Assembly: GCF_011762125.1 (NCBI RefSeq)
Contig: NZ_JAASQN010000009.1
Span: forward strand, 1 to 64,000
Direction: 5' to 3'
DNA from: Sphingopyxis panaciterrae
Lineage (GTDB): Bacteria > Pseudomonadota > Alphaproteobacteria > Sphingomonadales > Sphingomonadaceae
DNA length: 64,000 bases
Under the pieces are notes generated by a model. It searched no databases. It was given only the letters and a program-made list of their open reading frames with translations, and was not told the DNA's origin. Within the stretch, counting starts at the first letter, position 1; each line of letters opens with the position of its first letter. Shown one piece after another: positions 42,458 to 52,053 of this stretch. Position numbers and translations under genes: made by a program.

Positions 42458-43770
42458 GGCTCTCTGCGCAAACACCGCTCCCGCCCGCCGTCCGACGGCC
42501 CGATTACGACCGCTCGGCACAGGCGGCGGGGATTGTCCACATCGGCATCGGCGCCTTTCACCGCGCGCATCAGGCGGTCTACACCGACCGCGCGATGCGC
42601 GCGGGCGACCGCGACTGGGGCATCATCGGCGTGTCGCTGCGCTCGGGCGACGTCGCGGCGCAGCTGAACCCGCAGGACGGCCTCTACACGGTCAGCGCGC
42701 GCAGCGCGGCCGGCACCGATCTTCGGCTGATCGGTGCGGTACAGAAAATCCTCGTCGCGGCCGACGATCCGCAGGCCGTGGTCGACGCGATCGCGGCGCC
42801 GACGACGCATATCGTCAGTTTCACGGTGACCGAGAAAGCCTATCTGCGCCGCCCCGACGGCGCGCTCGACCTCGCTGCCGCGGTGTATCCGGCGAGCCTC
42901 TACCGGTTCGTTGCCGCCGGTCTTGCCGCGCGCAAGGCGGCCGGGCTGCCCGGGCTGACCCTGCTCAGCTGCGACAATCTTGCCGGCAATGGCGCGGTGC
43001 TGCGCGGCCTCATGCGTGCTTATCTCGCCGCCTATCATCCCGGCCTCGCCGCGTGGTTCGACGGCGAATGCACCTGTCCCGCGACGATGGTCGACCGCAT
43101 CGTGCCCAGGGCGACCGACGCCGATCGCGCGACGGTCGAAGCCGAACTCGGCGTGCGCGACGAGGGCGCGGTGGTGACCGAGGCGTTCAGCCAATGGGTG
43201 ATCGAGGATGATTTCGCCGGGCCGCGCCCGCGCTGGGACCGCGTCGGCGCCGAACTCGTCGCCGATGTCGCGCCCTATGAAACCGCGAAACTGCGCATGC
43301 TCAACGGCGCGCATTCGGCGCTCGCCTATATCGGGCTCGGGCGCGGGCATGAATTCGTCCATCAGGCGATCGCCGATCCCGGCATCCGGCCGGTCATCGA
43401 ACGGCTGATGCGCGATGAAGCCGCCCCGACGATCCCCGCGGCGCCCGGACAGGATCTGGCTACCTATGCGGGCGCGCTGCTCGACCGCTTCGCCAACCCC
43501 GCGCTCCATCACCGGCTGGCGCAGATCGCGATGGACGGCAGCCAGAAGATTCCGCAGCGCTGGCTGGCGACGCTCGCCTGGCATCAGGAGCGCGGTAACC
43601 GTTGCCTGTCGCTCGAAGCCGCCATCGCAGCGTGGATCGCCTTCCTGCGCAGCGGCAATCCGATCGACGATCCGCTCGCAGGCAAGCTGCGCGACGCGGC
43701 GGCAGGCCCCTATGCGATCGAACGGCTGTTCGGCGACGGCGGCCTGATCGCGTCCGACTGGCGGCCCTAA
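42454..43770 (+). CDS. uxuB: Mannitol dehydrogenase family protein, probable fructuronate reductase
   Basis: A protein of about 438 residues of the polyol-specific long-chain dehydrogenase family. The N-terminal IVHIGIGAFHRAHQAVYTD and the catalytic-lysine motif KLRMLNGAHSALAYIG (K-x4-N-x2-H) are intact. With uxaC directly upstream (GTGA overlap) the expected reaction is D-fructuronate + NADH to D-mannonate (UxuB), although D-tagaturonate or plain mannitol dehydrogenase activity cannot be excluded. GTG is used as start; the open frame further upstream lies inside uxaC. No mannonate dehydratase (uxuA) is present nearby. Its stop codon overlaps that of the convergent LysR gene by a few bases. 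Confidence 0.88.
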   Translation: MRLSAQTPLPPAVRRPDYDRSAQAAGIVHIGIGAFHRAHQAVYTDRAMRAGDRDWGIIGVSLRSGDVAAQLNPQDGLYTVSARSAAGTDLRLIGAVQKILVAADDPQAVVDAIAAPTTHIVSFTVTEKAYLRRPDGALDLAAAVYPASLYRFVAAGLAARKAAGLPGLTLLSCDNLAGNGAVLRGLMRAYLAAYHPGLAAWFDGECTCPATMVDRIVPRATDADRATVEAELGVRDEGAVVTEAFSQWVIEDDFAGPRPRWDRVGAELVADVAPYETAKLRMLNGAHSALAYIGLGRGHEFVHQAIADPGIRPVIERLMRDEAAPTIPAAPGQDLATYAGALLDRFANPALHHRLAQIAMDGSQKIPQRWLATLAWHQERGNRCLSLEAAIAAWIAFLRSGNPIDDPLAGKLRDAAAGPYAIERLFGDGGLIASDWRP

Positions 43771-44654
43771 GCGGGAACCAGCAACCCCCGATTTTCCCGT
43801 ACCTCGGCGTCGAGCCAGTCGATGAAGGCGCGGATGCGCGGTTGCGGCGCGACGTCGCGGTGGAGTGCGAGCCAGAAGGCGCGCGCGATGACCTGGCCGG
43901 GCCGCACACGCACCAGCGCCGGATCGCCTGCGGCGATGAAGCAGGGCAGCACGCCGACGCCGGCGCCGCCCGCGATCATCCGCCGCTGGGCAAGGATCGA
44001 CGAGGATCGCACATTGGCGCGCAGCCCCGGCTCGATCTCGTCCAGATAATCGAGTTCGGGGGCATAGAGGATGTCGGGCATATAGCCGATCACCGGGATG
44101 CCTGCGCGCAGCAATGGCACCGCCGACGCCGCCTCCTGCCAGTCCGGGCGGTCCGCGGGGGCATAAAGGCCAAGGCTGTAATCGGACAGCTTGCGCGTGA
44201 TCAGCGGGCCCTTGCGGGGGCGCGCGAGCAGCACCGCCATGTCGGCCTCGCGCCGCGACGGGTTGAGGAAGCCCGACGAGGCGACCAGGTCGATCTCCAG
44301 ATCGGGATGCGCGGCGACGAAACTGCCGAGCCGCGGCGCGATGAAGCTGTTGCCGAAACCTTCGGTCACGCTGAGGCGCAACTGCCCCGACAGGACCGCG
44401 CCGCCGCCCGGAGCCATATGGATGCGCGCCGCCGCCGCCGCCATTGCTTCGGCGTGCGGGAGGAGCGTGCGGCCCGCCGCGGTCAGCACGAATCCCGTCG
44501 GCGCGCGTTCGAAGAGCGTCTGGCCGAGCGATGCTTCGAGCGTGCTGACGCGGCGGCTGACCGTTGTTGCATCGACATGCAATGCCGCGCCGGCGCGGGC
44601 GAGTGTGCCATGTTGCGCGACGAGCAGGAAATATTGCAGCTTGTCCCAATCCAT
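43767..44654 (-). CDS. LysR-family transcriptional regulator
   Basis: A 295-residue LysR regulator: winged helix N-terminus (KLQYFLLVAQHGTLARAGAA, then TTVSRRVSTLEASLGQTLFE) and a C-terminal periplasmic-binding-like effector domain. It is divergent from mmsA across 99 bases that contain a CTGCA-N4-TGCAG palindrome touching its own start, the usual arrangement for a LysR protein that represses itself and activates the neighbour. A valine catabolite inducer is plausible. In other bacteria mmsAB is often controlled by an AraC-type MmsR instead, so the regulator type differs here. The start MDWDKLQYF fits the family. Confidence 0.92.
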   Translation of the reverse strand: MDWDKLQYFLLVAQHGTLARAGAALHVDATTVSRRVSTLEASLGQTLFERAPTGFVLTAAGRTLLPHAEAMAAAAARIHMAPGGGAVLSGQLRLSVTEGFGNSFIAPRLGSFVAAHPDLEIDLVASSGFLNPSRREADMAVLLARPRKGPLITRKLSDYSLGLYAPADRPDWQEAASAVPLLRAGIPVIGYMPDILYAPELDYLDEIEPGLRANVRSSSILAQRRMIAGGAGVGVLPCFIAAGDPALVRVRPGQVIARAFWLALHRDVAPQPRIRAFIDWLDAEVRENRGLLVPA

Positions 44655-44657
44655 ATG

Positions 44658-44671
44658 CTGCAAATATGCAG
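44658..44671. promoter_or_regulatory. Candidate LysR binding palindrome between lysR and mmsA
   Basis: CTGCAAATATGCAG has 5-base palindromic arms around an A/T-rich centre and begins 3 bases upstream of the lysR start codon. Further TTGCA/TGCAA half-sites follow in the gap (CCTGCAAG, CTTGCATT, GTTGCAAC at roughly 10-21 base steps up to 44725), as expected for regulatory and activation sites of a LysR protein. Confidence 0.55.
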
Positions 44672-44753
44672 GGTCAACCTGCAAGTCTATCCCTTGCATT
44701 CGCGGCGCATATGGTCTGTTGCAACGGGCAATCACAGACGGGAGATTCTTTCC

Positions 44754-46271
<1,518 letters not shown>

Positions 46272-46358
46272 CGGGACGAACCAATGAAACCCGGCTCGGC
46301 CATCGGGCATTCTTTGGGCGGTGCGGACATCGGGTCGGCGCCGCTCAGGAGAATGACG

Positions 46359-46898
46359 ATGACGCGCTGGGTCTTGCTTGCCGGAACGCTTTTTCTCGCT
46401 GCATGTAGCGGCGGCAAGGATGAGGAGTCCGGCCCCGAAGCCAGCGCGACGATCGGGCCGCTGCAAAAGGCCGATCGCCCGGCGCCCGCCAAAGCGCCTG
46501 AAGCGACGGTGGACGCCGACCTTCCCGAAGCCGCCGAAAAAGCAGCTGCAAAACCCGAAGCGGCAACGAAGGGCGACGGCAAGACGATCCCGACGGCCAT
46601 TCGCGGGCGCTGGGCGCTGAAGGCGGCCGACTGCGCTGCGAAGAAAGGCACCGACCTCACCGCGCTGACGATCGATGCGACGAACCTGCGCTTTTACGAA
46701 TCACACGGTGAACTGGCACGGGTTCGCGAGAGCGATGCGAACCGCATCACTGCCGATTACCGGTTCAGCGGCGAGGGAGAGGAATGGGATCGCCGGATGC
46801 AACTCGAACTCGCCGATGGCGGCAAGGCGCTCGTCCGCCGCGATACGGGTGAGGGTGCCGCTACCGGCGCAATGCGCTATACGCGCTGCGCCGGTTGA
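46359..46898 (+). CDS. Hypothetical lipoprotein
   Basis: A protein of about 179 residues with a lipoprotein signal (RWVLLAGTLFLAACSGG). A low-complexity, acidic Ala/Glu/Pro/Lys linker follows (about residues 20-85), then a small domain of about 85 residues with three cysteines (IRGRWALKAADCAAKKGTDL, then LTIDATNLRFYESHGELARV, ending TGAMRYTRCAG). Similar small RW-x-x-x-x-x-C-type domains occur in many sphingomonad envelope proteins; the function is unknown. The ATG at 46359 has AGGAG at 7 bases, which is better spaced than the upstream ATG at 46353. It sits between mmsA and a second small lipoprotein. Confidence 0.8.
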   Translation: MTRWVLLAGTLFLAACSGGKDEESGPEASATIGPLQKADRPAPAKAPEATVDADLPEAAEKAAAKPEAATKGDGKTIPTAIRGRWALKAADCAAKKGTDLTALTIDATNLRFYESHGELARVRESDANRITADYRFSGEGEEWDRRMQLELADGGKALVRRDTGEGAATGAMRYTRCAG

Positions 46899-46923
46899 CG
46901 GCTTTTCGAAAGGGAGACTCACG

Positions 46924-47229
46924 ATGGACCTTCGCATCATCGCAATCGCCGCCATATTGCCGCTCGCCGCCTGCACGCAAGAACGGCCGCCCGTCGAATC
47001 GGCGCCGCCGCCGCCCGAAGCCGAAATGACGTGCAAGGCCGACGCGGTGCAATCCTATGTCGGCCAGAGCGTCACCCCCGACCTCGGTGCGGCCATCCTC
47101 AAGGCATCGGGCGCCCGCACTTTGCGCTGGGGCCCGCCGCGCTCGGCGATGACGATGGACTATCGCGTCGACCGCGTGAACATCATGTACGACGACGCCT
47201 CGAAGATCACGCAGGTCACCTGTGGCTGA
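46924..47229 (+). CDS. Peptidase inhibitor I78-family lipoprotein
   Basis: A 101-residue protein with a lipobox (LPLAAC) and a C-terminal domain that fits the I78 inhibitor family of secreted serine protease inhibitors: VGQSVTPDLGAAILKASGAR, then LRWGPPRSAMTMDYRVDRVN, then the terminal ITQVTCG. The two cysteines (in MTCKAD and VTCG) could form the expected disulfide. It overlaps the start of the RidA gene by 8 bases, so translation is coupled to a valine-pathway operon despite the unrelated function. Confidence 0.82.
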   Translation: MDLRIIAIAAILPLAACTQERPPVESAPPPPEAEMTCKADAVQSYVGQSVTPDLGAAILKASGARTLRWGPPRSAMTMDYRVDRVNIMYDDASKITQVTCG

Positions 47230-47617
47230 GTCCGGCCGTCGCAATCACAGCTCGGCGTCCCCCTTCGAACCCGTCTACGGCTATAGCCGCGCGGTCCGGG
47301 TGGGCAGCCGCATCGACGTCGCGGGTTGCGCGCCGATCGAACCCGACGGTTCGTCGACCCCCGGCGACGCCGGGGCGCAGGCGGCGCGCTGCATCGCGAT
47401 CATCGGCGAGGCGCTTGCAGCGCTCGGCGGCAGCCTTGCCGACGTCGTGCGCACCCGCATGTACATCACCGACGCGGCCGATGCCGATCTGGTCGGGCGG
47501 GCGCACGGATCGGCATTCAAAAATGTGCGTCCGGCATCGACGATGCTGGTTGTGCCGGCGCTGATCCGGCCCGAATGGAAAGTCGAAATCGAAGCCGAAG
47601 CCATTATCGAGAAATGA
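47222..47617 (+). CDS. RidA/YjgF/UK114 family protein
   Basis: A 131-residue protein of the RidA family, which hydrolyses reactive enamine/imine intermediates released by PLP enzymes. FEPVYGYSRAVRVGSRIDVAG, the central GGSLADVVRTRMYITDAADA and the C-terminal RPASTMLVVPALIRPEWKVE are characteristic; the Arg in VVRTRMY equals the substrate-carboxylate-binding Arg of active family members. It overlaps the I78 gene upstream (8 bases) and the acyl-CoA dehydrogenase downstream (4 bases). Placement in a branched-chain amino acid operon suggests a detoxifying role linked to amino acid deamination, which is inference. Confidence 0.9.
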   Translation: MAESGRRNHSSASPFEPVYGYSRAVRVGSRIDVAGCAPIEPDGSSTPGDAGAQAARCIAIIGEALAALGGSLADVVRTRMYITDAADADLVGRAHGSAFKNVRPASTMLVVPALIRPEWKVEIEAEAIIEK

Positions 47618-48765
47618 CCATGACCGACCAGTTCCAGCTTACCGACGACCAGCTCGCCATCCAGGATATGGCGCGCAAATTCACCGCCGACCGTATCACG
47701 CCCTTCGCGGCCGAATGGGACGAGAAGCATCATTATCCCGTCGATGTGTGGAAGGCGGCGGGCGAACTCGGCTTCGGCGCGATTTACGTGGCCGAGGAAT
47801 CGGGCGGCATCGGGCTCGGCCGGATGGAGGCGGCGCTGATCATGGAGGCGATGGCCTACGGCTGCCCCGCGACCAGCGCCTATGTCTCGATCCACAATAT
47901 GGCGACGTGGATGATCGACCGCTTCGGTGGGACGGAGATCAAGGCGCGCTTCCTGCCCGACCTCGTCAGCATGGAAAAAATCGCCAGCTATTGCCTCACC
48001 GAACCGGGATCGGGGTCCGACGCCGCCGCGCTCAAGGCGACCGCGAAAAGGGATGGCGACCATTATGTGCTGAACGGGACGAAGCAATTTATCTCGGGAG
48101 CGGGCTATAACGACATCTATGTCTGCATGGTCCGTACCAGCGAGGAGAAGTCGAAAGGCATCTCCTGCCTCGTTATCGAAAAGGACACGCCGGGCCTCAG
48201 CTTCGGCGCCCCCGAGAAAAAGCTCGGCTGGAATGCATCCCCCACCGCGCAGGTGATCTTCGAGGATTGCCGCGTGCCGGTCGAAAATCTGGTCGGCGCC
48301 GAGGGCGATGGCTTCCGTTTCGCGATGGCGGGGCTCGACGGCGGGCGCCTCAATATCGGCGCCTGCTCGCTCGGCGGCGCGCAGCGCTGCCTCGACGAAG
48401 CGATCGCCTATACCAAGGACCGCCAGCAGTTCGGGCAGCCGATCGCCGATTTCCAGAACACCCAGTTCATGCTCGCCGACATGGCGACCGACCTCGAAGC
48501 CGCGCGCGCGCTGCTCTATATGGCGGCCGCGAAAGTCACCGCGAACGCGCCCGACAAATCCCGCTTCTCGGCGATGGCGAAGCGGCTCGCGACCGACAAT
48601 GGCAGCAAGATCGTCAATGACGCGCTCCAGCTGTTCGGCGGCTATGGCTATCTCAGGGATTATCCGATCGAGCGGTTCTGGCGCGACCTGCGCGTCCATT
48701 CGATCCTCGAAGGCACCAATCAGGTGATGCGGATGATCGTCGGAAGGGACCTGCTGCGCCAATGA
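47614..48765 (+). CDS. Acyl-CoA dehydrogenase, probable isobutyryl-CoA dehydrogenase
   Basis: A 383-residue FAD acyl-CoA dehydrogenase. Visible signatures are CLTEPGSGSDAAALKATAKR (flavin/substrate loop), GGYGYLRDYPIERFWRDLRV and the final LEGTNQVMRMIVGRDLL. The family catalytic base falls in that C-terminal LEGTN segment, and the overall sequence is close to ACAD8-type isobutyryl-CoA dehydrogenase. Given mmsA, the HIBYL-CoA hydrolase, enoyl-CoA hydratase and mmsB around it, oxidation of isobutyryl-CoA to methacrylyl-CoA is the expected step. The start overlaps the RidA stop (ATGA). A 2-methylbutyryl-CoA activity is also possible. Confidence 0.92.
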   Translation: MTMTDQFQLTDDQLAIQDMARKFTADRITPFAAEWDEKHHYPVDVWKAAGELGFGAIYVAEESGGIGLGRMEAALIMEAMAYGCPATSAYVSIHNMATWMIDRFGGTEIKARFLPDLVSMEKIASYCLTEPGSGSDAAALKATAKRDGDHYVLNGTKQFISGAGYNDIYVCMVRTSEEKSKGISCLVIEKDTPGLSFGAPEKKLGWNASPTAQVIFEDCRVPVENLVGAEGDGFRFAMAGLDGGRLNIGACSLGGAQRCLDEAIAYTKDRQQFGQPIADFQNTQFMLADMATDLEAARALLYMAAAKVTANAPDKSRFSAMAKRLATDNGSKIVNDALQLFGGYGYLRDYPIERFWRDLRVHSILEGTNQVMRMIVGRDLLRQ

Positions 48766-48767
48766 TG

Positions 48768-48876
48768 CTTCGAGACGCCATTTCGACGAGCTCAATGGCT
48801 CCTCAGCACAAACGGGGTTTGTGGATTGCCGCTCGTCCTGAGGAGGGACTGAGCTTGGCGAAGGCCCGTCTCGAAG
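48768..48876. repeat. Nested palindromic repeat, family C
   Basis: Outer arms CTTCGAGACG (48768-48777) and CGTCTCGAAG (48867-48876), with an inner pair CTCCTCAG (48799-48806) and CTGAGGAG (48838-48845). The element fills the whole gap between the dehydrogenase and the hydrolase. Its right arm provides the AAGGA used as the Shine-Dalgarno sequence of the next gene. This type of element with GCTCGTCCTGAGGAG is widespread in sphingomonad genomes. Confidence 0.88.
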
Positions 48877-48886
48877 GACATTGCGC

Positions 48887-49933
48887 GTGACCGACGACAT
48901 TCTGATTTCGACCGACGGCCGCATCGGCCGCCTGTCGCTCAACCGCCCGAAGGCGATCCACGCGCTGAACCTTGCGATGTGCGAGGCGATGATCGACGCG
49001 CTCGTCAAATGGCGTGACGACGATAGCGTCGACGCCGTCATCATCGACCATAGCGAAGGCCGCGGCTTCTGCGCCGGCGGCGACATCCGCATGCTCGCGG
49101 AAAGCGGCGCGAAGGACGGCAAGGAGGCGCGCGCCTTCTTCCACACCGAATATCGCCTCAACCATCTGCTCTTCACTTACCCCAAGCCCGTCGTTGCCTT
49201 CATGGACGGCATCACCATGGGCGGCGGGGTCGGCATTTCGCAGCCGGCGAAATATCGCGTCGCGACCGAGCACACCCGTTTCGCGATGCCCGAGACCGGG
49301 ATCGGCCTGTTCCCCGATGTCGGTGGCGGCTGGTATCTGCCGCGCCTCGAAGGCCGCGTCGGGGCGTATCTTGCGCTCACCGGCGCGCGGCTCGACGGCG
49401 CCGAATGCCTCGCGCTCGGCCTCGCGACCCATTATCTGCCGTCCGAACAGCTCGCCGAAGCGAAGGAACGCATCGCGCAGCATCCGGATCGCATCGGCGG
49501 TATCCTCGGCGACCTCGCGATCACCGCGCCGCCGGCCGCGATCAGCCAGCATATCGACAAGATCAACCGGCTGTTCGCGAGCGATGCCTATGAGGATATC
49601 CTCGCCGCGCTCGAAACCGACGGCGGCGACTGGGCGCAAAAGGAACTGGGCACGCTGCGCGCCAAAAGCCCGCAGACGTGCAAGGTCGCGCTCCGCCAAC
49701 TCAGGGAAGGCGGCGAGATGCACGACTTCGCCGCGCAAATGACGCAGGAATATGCGATTGGCAGCCGTGTCGTTCAGATGCACGACTTCATCGAGGGTGT
49801 CCGCGCGCTGATTATCGACAAGGACAACAGCCCGAAATGGGACCCGCCGACGCCCGAGGCGGTCACCGACGACTGGATCGACGCGATCTTCGCGCCGCTG
49901 CCCGAAGCTGAAAGATGGACGCCGCTAATCTAA
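48887..49933 (+). CDS. 3-hydroxyisobutyryl-CoA hydrolase
   Basis: A protein of about 348 residues of the crotonase fold, longer than simple hydratases, as expected for HIBCH. GRGFCAGGDIRMLAESG, the oxyanion segment DGITMGGGVGIS and FAMPETGIGLFPDVGGGWYL are diagnostic of the hydrolase rather than a hydratase. It releases CoA from 3-hydroxyisobutyryl-CoA in valine breakdown, producing the substrate of MmsB. GTG is used as start (AAGGA 8 bases upstream); an in-frame TTG at 48881 is an alternative. It follows a palindromic repeat within the operon. Confidence 0.94.
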   Translation: MTDDILISTDGRIGRLSLNRPKAIHALNLAMCEAMIDALVKWRDDDSVDAVIIDHSEGRGFCAGGDIRMLAESGAKDGKEARAFFHTEYRLNHLLFTYPKPVVAFMDGITMGGGVGISQPAKYRVATEHTRFAMPETGIGLFPDVGGGWYLPRLEGRVGAYLALTGARLDGAECLALGLATHYLPSEQLAEAKERIAQHPDRIGGILGDLAITAPPAAISQHIDKINRLFASDAYEDILAALETDGGDWAQKELGTLRAKSPQTCKVALRQLREGGEMHDFAAQMTQEYAIGSRVVQMHDFIEGVRALIIDKDNSPKWDPPTPEAVTDDWIDAIFAPLPEAERWTPLI

Positions 49934-49935
49934 GC

Positions 49936-50014
49936 TCGTCACCCCGGACTTGATCCGGGGTCCCGCTTCTTGACCCTTGCAAAGCAGGATGCCGGATCAA
50001 GTCCGGCATGACGA
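49936..50014. repeat. Palindromic intergenic repeat, family B, copy 3
   Basis: TCGTCACCCCGGACTTGATC on the left and GCCGGATCAAGTCCGGCATG on the right; the base changes in each arm are compensated within its own small palindrome. It fills the gap between the hydrolase and hydratase genes and ends 16 bases before the hydratase start. Confidence 0.88.
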
Positions 50015-50030
50015 AAAACCGGAGATACGA

Positions 50031-50813
50031 ATGACCTACGAAACCCTCCTCGTCGAACAACGCGGCGCCGTCACGCTGGTGACGCTTAACCGGCCGCAGG
50101 CGCTCAACGCGCTCAATTCGGGTGTGCTGGAAGACCTGATCGCCGCCTTTGCCGCTTTCGAAGCCGACCCCGCCCAGCGCTGCGCCGTCCTCACCGGCTC
50201 GGGCGACAAGGCCTTCGCCGCGGGTGCCGACATCAAGGAAATGGCCGACAAGCCCGCGTCTGATTTCTACCTTGAGGATTTCTTCTCGAAATGGACGAGC
50301 GACTTCGTGAAGAAAGTCCGCAAGCCGTGGATCGCCGCAGTGAACGGCTTCGCGCTCGGCGGCGGCTGCGAACTGGCGATGATGGCCGACTTCATCATTG
50401 CCAGCGACAAGGCGAAATTCGGCCAGCCCGAAATCAAGCTCGGCGTCGCCCCCGGCATGGGCGGCTCGCAGCGGCTGACCCGCGCGATCGGCAAGGCGAA
50501 GGCGATGGAAATGTGTCTGACCGGCCGGATGATGGATGGTGCCGAGGCCGAGCGGTCGGGCCTCGTCGCGCGCGTCGTCGCGCATGAAAGCCTCGTCGAT
50601 GAAGCGCTGAAGACCGCAGCCACGATCGCCAGCATGCCGCCGATGGCCGCGATGGTGAACAAGGACATGGTCAACGCCGCCTATGAAACGACGCTCGACC
50701 AGGGGCTGATCTACGAACGCCGCCTGTTCCAGATCCTCGCCGCGACCGAGGACAAGGCCGAAGGCATGGCCGCCTTCATCGAGAAACGCGAAGGCGTATG
50801 GAAGGGTCGCTGA
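50031..50813 (+). CDS. Enoyl-CoA hydratase
   Basis: A 260-residue crotonase. The sequence carries [20 protein letters not shown], the oxyanion hole parts [11 protein letters not shown] and [18 protein letters not shown], and the two catalytic glutamates in the [20 protein letters not shown] area. It is close to short-chain enoyl-CoA hydratase (EchA/ECHS1 type). In this operon it should hydrate methacrylyl-CoA to 3-hydroxyisobutyryl-CoA, and it could also serve general short-chain beta-oxidation. GGAG lies 7 bases ahead of the ATG. mmsB starts 1 base after its stop. Confidence 0.93.
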   Translation: MTYETLLVEQRGAVTLVTLNRPQALNALNSGVLEDLIAAFAAFEADPAQRCAVLTGSGDKAFAAGADIKEMADKPASDFYLEDFFSKWTSDFVKKVRKPWIAAVNGFALGGGCELAMMADFIIASDKAKFGQPEIKLGVAPGMGGSQRLTRAIGKAKAMEMCLTGRMMDGAEAERSGLVARVVAHESLVDEALKTAATIASMPPMAAMVNKDMVNAAYETTLDQGLIYERRLFQILAATEDKAEGMAAFIEKREGVWKGR

Positions 50814-50814
50814 C

Positions 50815-51690
50815 ATGAAAATCGCATTCATCGGGCTCGGCAATATGGGCGGCGGCATGGCCGCGAACCTGGCGAAGGCGGGACATGACGTCCGCGCCTT
50901 CGACCTCAGCGAAGAGGCGCTGGCGCGCGCTGTCGAGTCGGGCTGCACCCGCGCCGCGTCGGCCGCCGAAGCGGTGAGCGGCGCCGAGGCGGTGGTGACG
51001 ATGCTCCCCGCGGGCAAGCATGTCGCCGCAGTCTATGAAGCCGACGTCTTCCCGAACGCTGCGGCGGGCACCTTGCTGCTCGATTGCTCGACGATCGACG
51101 TCGCCACCGCGCGCGCGAATATCGAAGCTGCAACCGCCAAGGGCCTCGTCGCGGTCGACGCGCCGGTCTCGGGCGGCATCGCCGCTGCCAATGCGGGCAC
51201 GCTGACCTTCATGGTCGGCGGCACCGATGACGGCTTCGCGCGCGCCGAACCGATCCTCGCCAAGATGGGCAAGGCGGTGATCCACGCCGGCGATGCGGGC
51301 GCGGGGCAGGGGGCGAAGATCTGCAACAACATGCTGCTCGGCGCCTCGATGGTCGCGACGTGCGAAACGCTTGCGCTCGCGCAGAAGCTGGGGCTCGATC
51401 CGCAGAAATTCTTCGACATCGCCTCGGTCAGCTCGGGCCAGTGCTGGTCGCTGACCAGCTATGCCCCGCTGCCCGGCGTCGGACCGGCGACCCCCGCCGA
51501 CAATGATTACAAGGGCGGTTTCGCCGCGGCGCTGATGCTCAAGGATCTGCGCCTCGCGATGGAGGCGGCGGCGAGCGTCGACGCCGATGTCCCGATGGGG
51601 TCGAAAGCGCGCGAGCTTTACGAGGCGTTTGTCGAGGCTGACAAGGACGGCCGCGACTTTTCGGCGATCATCCAGGCTTTGCAAAAATAA
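50815..51690 (+). CDS. mmsB: 3-hydroxyisobutyrate dehydrogenase
   Basis: A 291-residue beta-hydroxyacid dehydrogenase: NAD motif FIGLGNMGGGMAANLAKAGH, substrate motif VDAPVSGGIAAANAGTLTFM, the catalytic Lys in GAGQGAKICNNMLLGASMV, and the C-terminal SVDADVPMGSKARELYEAFV. It oxidises 3-hydroxyisobutyrate to methylmalonate semialdehyde, the substrate of MmsA at the other end of the operon. It is the last gene of the valine cluster. Confidence 0.95.
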   Translation: MKIAFIGLGNMGGGMAANLAKAGHDVRAFDLSEEALARAVESGCTRAASAAEAVSGAEAVVTMLPAGKHVAAVYEADVFPNAAAGTLLLDCSTIDVATARANIEAATAKGLVAVDAPVSGGIAAANAGTLTFMVGGTDDGFARAEPILAKMGKAVIHAGDAGAGQGAKICNNMLLGASMVATCETLALAQKLGLDPQKFFDIASVSSGQCWSLTSYAPLPGVGPATPADNDYKGGFAAALMLKDLRLAMEAAASVDADVPMGSKARELYEAFVEADKDGRDFSAIIQALQK

Positions 51691-51996
51691 CTGTCGCCCC
51701 CGCGAAGGCGGAGAGCGAAAGTCGGTTTTGGGGTGGTGAGCGGACATATAGCCCTCTCCCCTTTAGGGGAGAGGGTTGGGAGAGGGGGACTTCATTCCGG
51801 CCCCTCTCAACTGCGGCTAGCCAGCAAGCTGGCAAGCCTGCGTATCTCTCCCCTGAAGGGGAGAGAGCGAGCCGTGAAACGCCGATACCCGCCACTTCCC
51901 ACTTTTCGTCATCCCGGACTTGATCCGGGATCCCGCTTTTGGAGGCGCAGCAGGTCTTGAGGTCAAGCGGGACCCCGGATCAAGTCCGGGGTGACG
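51691..51996. repeat. Cluster of palindromic repeats in the mmsB downstream gap
   Basis: This gap holds no gene but four repeat elements: a half copy of family A (51691-51712, left arm only), a hairpin CCCTCTCCCCT/AGGGGAGAGGG (51752-51775), a second hairpin CTCTCCCC/GGGGAGAG (51846-51865), and a full family B copy (51906-51996). The segment 51724-51744 (GGTTTTGGGGTGGTGAGCGGA) resembles 32837-32858. The remaining bases to 52053 show nothing recognisable. The cluster could terminate the valine operon transcript, but no classical terminator with a T-run is seen. Confidence 0.85.
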
Positions 51997-52053
51997 ATGA
52001 AAGAGAAGGCGGCTACCGGCAAAAACTCGCCGTCACCTATGCATCTGAGCCAC

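Noticed and set aside
43602-44753. Upstream extension of the mmsA frame by almost 400 codons and the matching minus-strand frame fusing LysR to an mmsA shadow
   Set aside because: Both extensions run across the convergent uxuB/lysR ends or antisense to real genes. Conserved N-termini and ribosome binding sites place starts at 44754 and 44654.
51691-52053. Possible CRISPR-like or mobile element cluster because of several repeats in a short gap
   Set aside because: The repeats belong to different palindromic families, are not equally spaced and have no cas or transposase genes nearby.
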